DNA of 35,515 bases, taken from DATARH01 sp035309005. Lineage in GTDB: Bacteria > Pseudomonadota > Alphaproteobacteria > ATCC43930 > CGMCC-115725. Under the pieces are notes generated by a model. That model was given only the letters and a program-made list of their open reading frames with translations. It did no database searches and was not told the DNA's origin. Position 1 is the first letter of the stretch. Each line of letters opens with the position of its first letter. Positions 8,000 through 15,512 of the stretch are shown piece by piece. The DNA lies in contig DATGFP010000050.1 of NCBI GenBank assembly GCA_035309005.1, forward strand, positions 1 to 35,515, in the 5' to 3' direction. The translations under genes and the position numbers were made by a program.

Positions 8000-8320
8000 A
8001 TGCGCAAAATTCTGATCGCGATTGCGGTGACGAGCCTGATCGCCATGACGGCGGCGCCGGCGTTCGCCCGTGGTGGCGGTGGCGGCGGTGCTGGTGGCGG
8101 TGGCGGTTTCGCCGGCGGCAGTCATGCCGGGTTTGCCGGCGACGGCGGCGCCGGGTTTGCCGGAAGCAGCCATGGCGGGTTCGGCAGTACCGGCCTGCCG
8201 CGCGGCTTCACCCACGGCAACAAGCATGGCTGGAATGGCGCTGGCATGCCGCCGGGCTGGAGCCACGGCAAGCGCCGAGGCTGGAACGGCGGCACCATGC
8301 CGCCGGGGTTCAGCCGCTAG
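8000..8320 (+). CDS. Small glycine-rich secreted protein with G-W-N-G/MPPG repeats
   Basis: 106 residues from ATG at 8000 with GCGAGG about 4 bases upstream. A clear signal peptide (MRKILIAIAVTSLIAMTAAPAFA) is followed by a glycine-rich stretch and four HAGFAG/GGAGFAG-like units, then two C-terminal repeats of the form KHGWNGAGMPPGWS and RRGWNGGTMPPGFS. No catalytic motif is seen. Proteins with this layout occur in many alphaproteobacteria without known function; a cell-envelope or extracellular role is only a guess from the leader. A 10-bp hairpin follows. An in-frame ATG at 7961 would put a charged extension before the leader, so I reject it. Confidence 0.75.
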   Translation: MRKILIAIAVTSLIAMTAAPAFARGGGGGGAGGGGGFAGGSHAGFAGDGGAGFAGSSHGGFGSTGLPRGFTHGNKHGWNGAGMPPGWSHGKRRGWNGGTMPPGFSR

Positions 8321-8350
8321 CCGTCGCGCCCTTGGAGCGCGAATTTGCCC

Positions 8351-8375
8351 GAGCCCGGCGATCCCCGCCGGGCTC
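8351..8375 (+). terminator. Likely transcription terminator hairpin
   Basis: A perfect 10-bp stem GAGCCCGGCG/CGCCGGGCTC with loop ATCCC lies 30 bases after the stop of the glycine-rich protein gene. The following tail (GCTGCATTT) has few T residues, so the terminator assignment is moderate. Confidence 0.5.
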
Positions 8376-8452
8376 GCTGCATTTAGCGTGGCGCCGCCGC
8401 TTTCCCTGCCACACAGTGGGCCGCAGCGCCATGCGCGGCGAGGGGAGAGCCG

Positions 8453-9217
8453 ATGAGCCTGTTCGACCTCAAGGGCCGCGTCGCGGTCGTCACCGGCGGC
8501 AATGGCGGGATCGGGCTCGGCATGGCGCAGGGCCTCGCCGCTGCCGGGGCGAGCGTGGTGGTGGCGGCGCGCAACCGCGAGAAATCCGCGGCCGCCGTGG
8601 CGGCGCTGCAGGCGCAGGGTGTCGACAGCGCCTTCGTCGCGCTCGACGTCGCCGATCCCAATTCGTGCCGCGACCTCGTGCGGCAGACAGTGGAGCGCTT
8701 CGGCCGCCTCGACATCCTCGTTAACAACGCCGGCATGTCGGTGCGCAAGCCGCCGCAGGATTATGCGATTCCTGAGTGGCGGGCGGTGCTCGACACCAAC
8801 CTCACCGGCGCCTTCGCCTGCGCGCAAGCCGCCTATCCGGTGATGCTGGGGCAGGGCGGCGGCAAGATCATCAATATCGGCTCGATGATGTCCTTGTTCG
8901 GCGCCGCCTACGCGGCGGCCTATTCGGCGAGCAAGGGCGGCCTCGTCCAGCTGACCAAATCGCTCGCCAACGCCTGGGCCAAGGACAACATCCAGGTCAA
9001 CGCGGTGTTGCCGGGCTGGATCGACACCGAATTGACGCGAGACGCGCGCCGCCAGGTGCCGGGCCTCAACGAGCGCGTCCTCGGCCGCACCCCGGCCGGC
9101 CGCTGGGGCCGGCCCGAGGATCTCGCCGGCATCGCGGTCTTCCTCGCGGCGCCGGCCTCCGATTTCGTGACCGGGGCGGCGCTGCCGGTCGATGGCGGCT
9201 ACTCGGCGGAATTCTAG
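8453..9217 (+). CDS. SDR family NAD(P)-dependent oxidoreductase
   Basis: 254 residues, the usual length for a classical short-chain dehydrogenase. Seen: cofactor motif TGGNGGIG (14-21), NNAG (91-94), catalytic Ser144 (NIGSMM), Tyr157 and Lys161 (YSASK), PGWIDTEL, and C-terminal DFVTGAALPVDGGYS. Arg40 after the second strand (VVVAARNREK) hints at NADP(H) use, but this is not decisive. Overall it resembles the 2-deoxy-D-gluconate/5-keto-D-gluconate dehydrogenase (KduD/IdnO-like) branch; the substrate cannot be set from sequence. GGGGAGAG lies 4 bases before the ATG. leuB follows 73 bases downstream. Confidence 0.9.
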   Translation: MSLFDLKGRVAVVTGGNGGIGLGMAQGLAAAGASVVVAARNREKSAAAVAALQAQGVDSAFVALDVADPNSCRDLVRQTVERFGRLDILVNNAGMSVRKPPQDYAIPEWRAVLDTNLTGAFACAQAAYPVMLGQGGGKIINIGSMMSLFGAAYAAAYSASKGGLVQLTKSLANAWAKDNIQVNAVLPGWIDTELTRDARRQVPGLNERVLGRTPAGRWGRPEDLAGIAVFLAAPASDFVTGAALPVDGGYSAEF

Positions 9218-9290
9218 GCCGCGCGGGCTTGGCCCGGCCTCACCCGTTCTCTATGGTGCCGCCGCCGCGACGACAGGAATGAACCACGCC

Positions 9291-10406
9291 ATGGCCGACC
9301 CCCGCTCCAACCGCAAAGTCCTCGTGCTGCCGGGCGACGGCATCGGCCCCGAAATCATGGCCGAGGTCATGCGCGTCGTCGAATTCTTCGACCGCCGCGG
9401 CATCGCCCGCTTCGACGTCAGCGAGGGGCTGGTCGGCGGCAGCGCCTACGACGCTGCGGGGGTGCCGCTGACCGAGGCGACGCTCGCCCAGGCGATGCAA
9501 GCGGACGCCGTGCTGTTCGGCTCGGTCGGCGGCCCGCAATGGGAGACGCTCCCGTTCGAGTTACAGCCGGAGCGCGGCCTCCTGCGCCTGCGCAAGGAAA
9601 TGGATCTCTTCGCCAATTTGCGCCCGGCCGTGGTGTTCGAGGCGCTGGCCGACGCTTCGGCCTTGAAGCGCGAACTCGTCGCCGGGCTGGATTTGATGAT
9701 CGTGCGCGAACTGACCGGCGGCATCTATTTCGGCGACCCGCGCGGCATCGAAACCTTGCCCGACGGCACCCGCCGCGGCATCAATACCGAAGTCTATACC
9801 GAGGCGGAAATCGAGCGCGTCGTGCGCGCCGGGTTCGATTTGGCGCGCAAGCGCCAGCACCGCCTCACCGAAGTCGACAAGGCCAACGTCATGGAGTCCG
9901 GCATCCTGTGGCGCGAGGTCTCCCGCCGGGTGCACGCCGACTACCCCGATGTCGAGCTTTCCTTCATGTACGCCGACAATTGCGCGATGCAGCTGGTGCG
10001 CGCGCCGAAGCAGTTTGACGTGATCGTCACCAGCAATCTGTTCGGCGACATTCTTTCCGACTGCGCGGCAATGCTGACCGGCTCGCTCGGCATGCTGCCC
10101 TCGGCCTCGCTAGGCGCGGCAGACGCCACCGGAAGGCGCCGCGCGCTCTACGAGCCGGTGCACGGCAGCGCCCCCGACATCGCCGGCAAGGGCGTCGCCA
10201 ACCCGCTCGCGTGCATCCTCTCCTTCGCGATGATGCTGCGCTATTCCTTCGACCTCGCCGAGGAGGCCGAGCTCGTCGAAAGCGCGGTGCGCCGCACCCT
10301 CGCCGCCGGCGTCCGCACCGCCGACATCGCGCCGCCGGGGTCGCCGCGGGTGGCAACCCGCGTCATGGGCGACGCGATCCTCAAGGAATTGGAAAAGGCG
10401 GCTTAG
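9291..10406 (+). CDS. leuB: 3-isopropylmalate dehydrogenase
   Basis: 371 residues. It oxidatively decarboxylates 3-isopropylmalate with NAD+ in leucine synthesis. Family motifs: VLPGDGIGPEIM at the start, FGSVGGPQWETLP, ERGLLRLRKEMDLFANLRP, IVRELTGGIYFG, VDKANVMESGILWR (with the catalytic Lys), the Asp cluster in NLFGDILSDCAAMLTGSLGMLPSASLG, and EPVHGSAPDIAGKGVANP. I chose ATG 9291 (MADPRSN); ATG 9279 with AGGA just before it is a close alternative. asd, often a neighbour in this group, lies 3.9 kb further on behind an opposite-strand block. Confidence 0.96.
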   Translation: MADPRSNRKVLVLPGDGIGPEIMAEVMRVVEFFDRRGIARFDVSEGLVGGSAYDAAGVPLTEATLAQAMQADAVLFGSVGGPQWETLPFELQPERGLLRLRKEMDLFANLRPAVVFEALADASALKRELVAGLDLMIVRELTGGIYFGDPRGIETLPDGTRRGINTEVYTEAEIERVVRAGFDLARKRQHRLTEVDKANVMESGILWREVSRRVHADYPDVELSFMYADNCAMQLVRAPKQFDVIVTSNLFGDILSDCAAMLTGSLGMLPSASLGAADATGRRRALYEPVHGSAPDIAGKGVANPLACILSFAMMLRYSFDLAEEAELVESAVRRTLAAGVRTADIAPPGSPRVATRVMGDAILKELEKAA

Positions 10407-10418
10407 CGGCGTCCGAGG

Positions 10419-10712
10419 TCAACCGCTGCCGCCATGCGGCGTCGGCACCGTGCCATCGGTATAAGGGTCATAATTCCACGATGGCGGCGCCGCCGGCACC
10501 TGCCGATAGAGCGGGGGCGGAAAAGAGGGTTGCGCCCGATAGGGCGGCTGGGTGGGTCGGTAGACCGGCGTCGGGCTGAAAAATTGCCCCTGATAAAGCG
10601 CCTGTGCATGGGCGGCTGCGGTCCCGGCGACGACAGCCGCAGCGACAAGGATCGACCCGGTTACCCGCCCGCTCGCCGGCGCCGCCACTGTCGGATTCCG
10701 CGCCGTTCGCAA
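10419..10712 (-). CDS. Small secreted proline/tyrosine-rich protein (YDPYT type)
   Basis: There is no ATG; possible starts are TTG at 10712 (97 residues) or GTG at 10688 (89 residues), neither with a strong ribosome-binding site. A signal peptide is seen (GSILVAAAVVAGTAAAHAQA), followed by a mature part of about 58 residues rich in Pro, Tyr and Gln and ending with SWNYDPYTDGTVPTPHGG. The W-x-YDPYT-x-G motif is one I recognise from small exported proteins of alphaproteobacteria with no known role. It lies 12 bases from the end of leuB, tail to tail, and its start abuts the cysteine hydrolase gene. The start is uncertain. Confidence 0.6.
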   Translation of the reverse strand: MRTARNPTVAAPASGRVTGSILVAAAVVAGTAAAHAQALYQGQFFSPTPVYRPTQPPYRAQPSFPPPLYRQVPAAPPSWNYDPYTDGTVPTPHGGSG

Positions 10713-10717
10713 GGGCG

Positions 10718-11425
10718 TCAGGCCGCCTTCGCCGCGGCGGCGCGGCCGAGAGCGGCGACCAGCATGTCGGTGTCCATCACGTCGCCGAAGACGTTGTAGA
10801 ACGCGGTCAGCGAGGCGTCGTGCTCGCTCTGGCTGTTGGCGGCGTTTCCGTCGCTGACCATGACCGTGCGGAAATTCAGCATGCTGGCGTCGCGCGCCGA
10901 ACTCTCGCAGCACACATTGGTGACCGTGCCGGTGATCAATAGCGTATCGAAGCCGCGCGCCCGCAGCCGGTCGGCGAGGTCGGAGGTGCCGGGCAGAAAG
11001 CCGCTGTAGCGGTATTTGTCGACGATTTCGTCTGCCGGCCGCACGTCGAGCTCGGGCCACAAGCGGTGCCCGAGCGAGCCCGCGGTCAACGCCGCGATGC
11101 GCTTTTGCCGCATCGCCGGCGTGGTGATCTCGAAGGCGACCGACCAGTCGTCGAGGCAGCGCTCGTCATGCGTCATGCGCACCCAAAATACCCCGCCGCC
11201 GGCCTCTCGCACCGCCGTCGCCAGCCGGTTGACCGCCGGCACGATGTCGCGCGCCGAGGGCACCACGGCGTGCCCGACCGCCTCGTCCATGAAGGCATGC
11301 TGCAGATCGATGACGACCAGCGCGGTGCGCGCCGGATCGAGCTCGGCAAAGCAATGCTCGCTGCCCCGCCGCTCGACGACGCGCCTGACGATCTCGTCGG
11401 GAATGTTGGCGCCATTCAGCTTCAT
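10718..11425 (-). CDS. Isochorismatase-family cysteine hydrolase
   Basis: 235 residues from ATG at 11425 with GGGAGG 5 bases upstream (a GTG one codon earlier is possible). The catalytic triad of the family is visible: Asp40 in ALVVIDLQHAF, Lys137 in VDKYRYSGF, and Cys172 in TGTVTNVCCESSARDA, together with the conserved MLNFRTVMVSDG. Relatives include nicotinamidase, N-carbamoylsarcosine amidase, ureidoacrylate hydrolase and isochorismatase; all but the last cleave amide bonds. Ring-degradation context (maleylacetate reductase-like and AhpD-like genes nearby on the same strand) would suit an amidohydrolase in a catabolic route. Substrate unknown. Confidence 0.93.
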   Translation of the reverse strand: MKLNGANIPDEIVRRVVERRGSEHCFAELDPARTALVVIDLQHAFMDEAVGHAVVPSARDIVPAVNRLATAVREAGGGVFWVRMTHDERCLDDWSVAFEITTPAMRQKRIAALTAGSLGHRLWPELDVRPADEIVDKYRYSGFLPGTSDLADRLRARGFDTLLITGTVTNVCCESSARDASMLNFRTVMVSDGNAANSQSEHDASLTAFYNVFGDVMDTDMLVAALGRAAAAKAA

Positions 11426-11447
11426 CACAGCCTCCCTTCAGGCGGGT

Positions 11448-11882
11448 TCACGCCTCGTGCAGCGAACGCCGGTCGGGCATGATCAGGTCGAGCGGGCGTC
11501 GCCCTTGCGCGCGGTAGATGGTGAAATCGACGTCGAGCGTGCAGACCGGCAATTGCGTCGTTTCGGCGAGCCGCACCAGACACGCATCGGCCAGCGACAT
11601 CGGCACATTGGCGTAGCGCTCGATCAGCGCTCGGATCGGCCCCAGTTCATCCTGCACTTCGATGCCGATGCGAACCGCGCCGCGCCGGAAGATGTCGAGG
11701 ACGCGGGTCGGCGATTGGCCATTGCGAGCGACCAGAAAGCAGGCTTCGGTCAATACCGGCTCGCAGGTCACAAAAGGCAGCCCCAGCGTCGTGAACTGTT
11801 CGAGCGCCCAATTATGGTGCGCCTCTTGCCGGTAGAGATACGCGACGAGCGGTCCGGTATCCAACAGGACACCCGACCTCAT
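11448..11882 (-). CDS. vapC: VapC-type PIN-domain ribonuclease toxin
   Basis: 144 residues. PIN-domain acidic residues are present: Asp8 (LLDTGPLVAYL), Glu46 (VLTEACFL), Asp99 (SLADACLVRLA), Asp117 and Asp119 (CTLDVDF), which hold the metal ions for RNA cleavage. The ATG overlaps the stop of the antitoxin gene (ATGA at 11879-11882), so the two are translationally coupled. VapC toxins usually cut initiator tRNA or the 23S rRNA sarcin-ricin loop; the target of this one is unknown. It looks intact. Confidence 0.92.
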   Translation of the reverse strand: MRSGVLLDTGPLVAYLYRQEAHHNWALEQFTTLGLPFVTCEPVLTEACFLVARNGQSPTRVLDIFRRGAVRIGIEVQDELGPIRALIERYANVPMSLADACLVRLAETTQLPVCTLDVDFTIYRAQGRRPLDLIMPDRRSLHEA

Positions 11883-12145
11883 CGGCCGAAATCGTCGAAG
11901 TATTTCGGGTTGGTGGCGAGGTCCGCGGGACAGTCGTCGTCGAAGATCAGGTCCTTCAGCAGATCGTGCGCCGACGGCTTTGGCTTGGCCGCAACCGGCT
12001 TGCCCGCTTCGTCGCCGCCGGGGGGCTGGTCGACCATCAGCCGCAATCCTTCTTCAATGAGGTCCTTGAGCTTGCGCCCACGCAGCGCCGCCTCCGATTT
12101 TGCGCGGCGCAGCAATTCGTCAGGGATGTCGACGGTTGTACGCAT
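11879..12145 (-). CDS. vapB: Ribbon-helix-helix antitoxin of the VapB type
   Basis: 88 residues. The N-terminus MRTTVDIPDELLRRAKSEAA followed by LRGRKLKDLIEEGLRLMV is a ribbon-helix-helix DNA-binding domain; the C-terminal 40 residues (ending NPKYFDDFGR) should wrap the toxin. No Shine-Dalgarno sequence precedes the ATG at 12145. A promoter-like sequence ends just before the start codon, so the message may be leaderless. A palindrome ATATGCATAT at 12154-12163 lies in the promoter and fits self-repression by the VapBC complex. The gene starts 38 bases after the stop of the alcohol dehydrogenase-like gene on the same strand. Confidence 0.88.
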   Translation of the reverse strand: MRTTVDIPDELLRRAKSEAALRGRKLKDLIEEGLRLMVDQPPGGDEAGKPVAAKPKPSAHDLLKDLIFDDDCPADLATNPKYFDDFGR

Positions 12146-12150
12146 TGACG

Positions 12151-12180
12151 CATATATGCATATTGATGTGAAGATGTAAA
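12151..12180 (-). promoter_or_regulatory. Putative vapBC promoter with palindromic operator
   Basis: Read on the minus strand: TTTACA (12180-12175), an 18-base spacer, then TATATG (12156-12151), with the start codon of vapB 5 bases further on. The 10-bp perfect palindrome ATATGCATAT (12154-12163) overlaps the -10 element and the spacer. The AT-rich stretch stands out from the GC-rich surroundings. Prediction only. Confidence 0.5.
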
Positions 12181-12182
12181 CC

Positions 12183-13352
12183 CTACCACGCCGCGTCGAG
12201 CAGTTCGCGGATGACCGGCGGGCCGGCGATCTTGCGCGGGTTGGTGTGGATCCAGCGGTCGTGCATCGAAAGTTCGGCGATGCGGTCGAGCTGCTCCTCC
12301 TTGACCCCGACATCGCGCAGGCGGGCGGGCAGGCCGAGCCCGGCGATGAGGCCCGCGACGACATCGGCGGCCGGCTGGCCGGGGCGGCCGAGCGCCTCGC
12401 TGACCAGGGCCTGGCGCTCGGCGTTGACCGAAGCGTTGAAGCGCAGCACATGCGGCAGCATCACGCAGGACGTATAGCCGTGCGGCACGTGCGCGGTGCC
12501 GCCCAGCACGTGGCCGATGCCGTGGCTGGCGCCCTTCGGCACGCCGGTCTGCGAGCCGATCATCGACATCCAGGCGCCGAGCTGCGCCTCGAGCCGCGCG
12601 TCGAGGTCGAGCGGGTCGTCCTTGACGCCGGAGAGGCCGCGGCCGAGCAATCTCAGCGCGTGAAACGAGGCGCCCTCCGAGATCGGCTGGCACTCGGGCG
12701 AGCAGATGTCCTCAATCGCGTGGTCGACGGCGCGGATGCCGGTCGAGAGGAACAGCCATTCGGGCGTGTGCACGGTGGCGCGCGGGTCGAGCACGACGCT
12801 CTTCGGCATCATCATCGGATGGCCGAAACTCTCCTTGACGTGGCGCGCGGTGTCGGTGACGCCGGCCTGCGCGGTGTATTCGCCGGCCGACAGCGTCGTC
12901 GGGATCGCCACCGTGCGGACGGAAGGCGGCCGGGCCGCGGGGCGCACCACCTTGCCGTCGGCGCCGACCGTGGCGCGGTAGTTGTCGAGCTGCGCCGGGT
13001 CGCTGACATCGTTGCCGAGGCAGAAGGCGACGGTCTTCGCCGCATCGGTGACCGACCCGCCGCCGAGCGTCGCCAAGAGGTCGGCGCCGGCGGCGCGCGC
13101 CGCGTTGGCGGCCGCGACGACATCGACGCGCGGCGTGTGCGCGCCGATCTTGGCGAAGACCCCGGCCAGCCGGTTGCCGAGCGCGGCGCGCACCTGTTCG
13201 ACCATGTCGGTCTCGCGCTCGATCGTGCCGCTCGCCAACAGGAATACCGAGTTGGCGCCGCTCGCCTCGACCTCTTCCTTGAGCGCCGCGGCGAACGGGC
13301 GGCCGTAGATGACGCTCTCCATCGGCGGAAAGCGGTAGGTGCCGGTCTGCAT
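12183..13352 (-). CDS. Iron-type alcohol dehydrogenase, maleylacetate reductase-like
   Basis: 389 residues. The nucleotide-binding motif LLATLGGGSVTDAAK (93-106), AIPTTLSAGEYT (149-160) and the His-containing segment GASHGIGHVLGGTAHVPHG (274-292; His277, His281, His291) place it in the group III alcohol dehydrogenase superfamily, closest in style to maleylacetate reductases. In the usual metal-site motif GMDALTHAIE the Asp is replaced: here it reads GIRAVDHAIE (205-214), so metal dependence is doubtful. Maleylacetate reductases reduce maleylacetate to 3-oxoadipate in ring cleavage. The substrate here is not certain. It probably begins the transcript that continues toward vapBC and the cysteine hydrolase. 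Confidence 0.9.
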   Translation of the reverse strand: MQTGTYRFPPMESVIYGRPFAAALKEEVEASGANSVFLLASGTIERETDMVEQVRAALGNRLAGVFAKIGAHTPRVDVVAAANAARAAGADLLATLGGGSVTDAAKTVAFCLGNDVSDPAQLDNYRATVGADGKVVRPAARPPSVRTVAIPTTLSAGEYTAQAGVTDTARHVKESFGHPMMMPKSVVLDPRATVHTPEWLFLSTGIRAVDHAIEDICSPECQPISEGASFHALRLLGRGLSGVKDDPLDLDARLEAQLGAWMSMIGSQTGVPKGASHGIGHVLGGTAHVPHGYTSCVMLPHVLRFNASVNAERQALVSEALGRPGQPAADVVAGLIAGLGLPARLRDVGVKEEQLDRIAELSMHDRWIHTNPRKIAGPPVIRELLDAAW

Positions 13353-13441
13353 GCGCAGCCTCCCTAATGCCGGATTTACCAGGGGCTTCCCCAGCTGCGC
13401 CCGAGGCGCTCGGCGGAAGCGCCGAAATCAGTGCAGCCTTA

Positions 13442-13843
13442 TCAAAACAGCTTGCTGAAGCGCTCGTCCACCGGCACGCGATAGCCGTCGGCGAGGCGGT
13501 TGGTCTCGTTGGCCATGCCGACGACCGCGACGAGTTCGCCCAGCATCTCCTGCGACATGCCGAGCCGCTTTGCCGCGGCGCCGTGCGAATGGGTGCAGTA
13601 TTGGCAGGAATTGGTGATGCTGACCGCGAGGTAGATCAGTTCCTTGGTGAGCGGGTCGAGCGCGCCCGGCGCCATCACCTCTTTCAGGCTCTCCCAGGTG
13701 CGTTTGAGCGTCGGCGGGTGGTTGGCGAGCGCCCGCCAGAAATTGTTGATCCAGTCGGTGTTGCGGCTCTGTTTGATGTCGTCGAAGACGGCGCGCACAT
13801 CGGCGCTCGCCGCCTGCTCCTCGATCAGCGGAACAATCGCCAT
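13442..13843 (-). CDS. Carboxymuconolactone decarboxylase/AhpD-family protein
   Basis: 133 residues from ATG at 13843, with GGGAGG 6 bases upstream. The motif TKELIYLAVSITNSCQYCTHSH includes Glu68, Cys80, Cys83 and His87, the E-x11-C-x2-C-x3-H arrangement of AhpD-like alkylhydroperoxidases. This suggests thiol-based peroxide or disulfide chemistry rather than the lactone decarboxylase reaction, which lacks the Cys pair. It starts 2 bases after the stop of the DUF962 gene, so the two are cotranscribed. A role in protection during catabolism is an inference. Confidence 0.9.
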   Translation of the reverse strand: MAIVPLIEEQAASADVRAVFDDIKQSRNTDWINNFWRALANHPPTLKRTWESLKEVMAPGALDPLTKELIYLAVSITNSCQYCTHSHGAAAKRLGMSQEMLGELVAVVGMANETNRLADGYRVPVDERFSKLF

Positions 13844-13845
13844 GC

Positions 13846-14181
13846 CTACCTCCCAATAATCGCCGGTTTCCCGATCCCTTGGCGCCGCAGCTCGGCGGCG
13901 AGCCGGCCGCTGAGAAACAGCGCGAGCATGCGAATGTCGCTCGCCAGCGACCACAGCGGATGGGCAAAGGTCGCCGGGCGGTTGTGCTCGAACACCAGAT
14001 GGCCGAGCCAGGCCGGTCCGTAGCCGACGAACGGCACCGCAACGAGCCACCGCCAGTCCCGCCCGAGCGCCGCCAGCACGAGGAGGGCCGCCGCGCCGAG
14101 CGTCCCCATATAGTGCAGCGCGCGGCTGCGCGGGTCGCGGTGGGCGGCCAGGTAATAGGACCAGAATTCGGCGCGGCTCAT
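13846..14181 (-). CDS. DUF962/Mpo1-like small membrane protein
   Basis: 111 residues from ATG at 14181 (MSRAEFWSYYLAAHRDP). Motifs of the DUF962 family: HRDPRSRALHYMGT near the N-terminus and YGPAWLGHLVFEHNRPATF, with the conserved His residues; the hydrophobic segments AAALLVLAALG and WLVAVPFVGYG suggest two to four membrane passes. The yeast relative Mpo1 is an iron-dependent dioxygenase acting on 2-hydroxy fatty acids; whether bacterial members do this is not shown. An open frame extends 18 codons upstream, but MSRAEF matches the usual family start. Confidence 0.85.
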   Translation of the reverse strand: MSRAEFWSYYLAAHRDPRSRALHYMGTLGAAALLVLAALGRDWRWLVAVPFVGYGPAWLGHLVFEHNRPATFAHPLWSLASDIRMLALFLSGRLAAELRRQGIGKPAIIGR

Positions 14182-14318
14182 CGCGATAAAGCGCAGGGCG
14201 CGGCGCCCGGCCGCTTGTAATGCGCCGGCCGGCATCGTAAGTCAGCGTCCAGCCTCATTCCCAACCCGACTCCAAACCCCCGATCATCGATTGGGGCGTT
14301 CACTGGGGAGTTCTATCG

Positions 14319-15386
14319 ATGGGCTTCAACGTAGCGGTGGTCGGCGCGACCGGCAATGTCGGTCGCGAGATGCTGGCGACGCTGGCCGAGCGCAATTTCC
14401 CGGCCGACGAAGTCGTCGCGCTGGCCTCCTCGCAATCGGAGGGCAGGGAGGTCTCGTTCGGCGAGGACGACATCCTGACCGTGCGGGCGCTCGACACCTT
14501 CAACTTCAGGGGCACCGACATCGTGCTGTCGTCGCCCGGCGGCAAGATCTCGGCCGCCTTCGCGCCGCGCGCCGCCAAGGCCGGCGCCGTCGTGATCGAC
14601 AACACCTCCTACTGGCGGATGGAACCCGACGTGCCGCTGGTGGTGCCCGAGGTCAATCCGCAGGCGATCGCGCAATACGAAAAGCGCGGCATCATCGCCA
14701 ACCCCAATTGCTCGACGATCCAGATGGTGGTCGCGCTGAAGCCGCTGCACGATCTGGCGCGGATCAAGCGGGTCGTCGTCTCGACCTACCAGTCGGTGTC
14801 GGGCGCCGGGCGGGCCGCGATGGACGAACTCTTCAGCCAGACCCGCGCGATCTACGTCAACGACCCGGTAAAGCCGGAGGAGCTGACCAAGCAGATCGCG
14901 TTCAACGTCATCCCGCATATCGACGTCTTCATGGATGACGGCGACACCAAGGAAGAATGGAAGATGGCGGTCGAGACCCGGAAGATCCTCGACCCCGACA
15001 TCGCGGTGACCGCGACCTGCGTGCGCGTGCCGGTGTTCATCGGCCACGCCGAAGCGGTCAACATCGAGTTCGCTCGCCCGATCACCGAGGATGAGGCGCG
15101 CGCCGCGCTACAGGAGGCGCCAGGGGTCATCGTCCTCGACCACCGCGCCGACGCCGGCTATGTGACGCCGGCCGAGGCGGCCGGCGAGGACGCGGTCTAC
15201 GTCAGCCGCATCCGCCGCGACCCGACCGTGCCGCACGGCCTCAATCTGTGGGTGGTCAGCGACAATCTGCGCAAGGGCGCCGCGTTGAACGCGGTGCAGA
15301 TCGCCGAGATCCTCGCCGCCGACTACCTCGGCGGCCGCCGCGGCGCGCGCCCCAAGGTCGAGCCGCTGCGCCGGAAGACGGGATAG
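14319..15386 (+). CDS. asd: Aspartate-semialdehyde dehydrogenase
   Basis: 355 residues. It makes aspartate semialdehyde from aspartyl phosphate, the branch point to lysine, diaminopimelate, threonine and methionine. NADP-binding motif VAVVGATGNVGREML (5-19), active-site Cys131 in ANPNCSTIQM, GAGRAAMDEL, CVRVPVFIGHAEAVNIEF and VPHGLNLWVVSDNLRKGAALNAVQIAE identify it. GGGGAG lies about 8 bases before the ATG. A threonine synthase-like gene lies 3 kb downstream on the other strand, but the two are not an operon. A repeat element starts 16 bases after the stop. Confidence 0.97.
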   Translation: MGFNVAVVGATGNVGREMLATLAERNFPADEVVALASSQSEGREVSFGEDDILTVRALDTFNFRGTDIVLSSPGGKISAAFAPRAAKAGAVVIDNTSYWRMEPDVPLVVPEVNPQAIAQYEKRGIIANPNCSTIQMVVALKPLHDLARIKRVVVSTYQSVSGAGRAAMDELFSQTRAIYVNDPVKPEELTKQIAFNVIPHIDVFMDDGDTKEEWKMAVETRKILDPDIAVTATCVRVPVFIGHAEAVNIEFARPITEDEARAALQEAPGVIVLDHRADAGYVTPAEAAGEDAVYVSRIRRDPTVPHGLNLWVVSDNLRKGAALNAVQIAEILAADYLGGRRGARPKVEPLRRKTG

Positions 15387-15402
15387 TTCATCGTTGCGGG
15401 CG

Positions 15403-15477
15403 CCCCTCACCCCAACCCTCTCCCCGCAAGCGGGGAGAGGGAGGGACCCGGCCCGCAGGGCTGGGAGGGTGAGGGGC
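15403..15477. repeat. Dispersed intergenic repeat between asd and yejE
   Basis: The outer arms CCCCTCACC and GGTGAGGGG frame a perfect hairpin CCCTCTCCCCGC/GCGGGGAGAGGG around AA (15416-15441). It belongs to the same family as the elements at 1565 and 18333. It separates asd from yejE and could end the asd transcript. Confidence 0.82.
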
Positions 15478-15512
15478 AACCGCCGGACCAAGTCGCGACG
15501 CTGGCCACCTGG

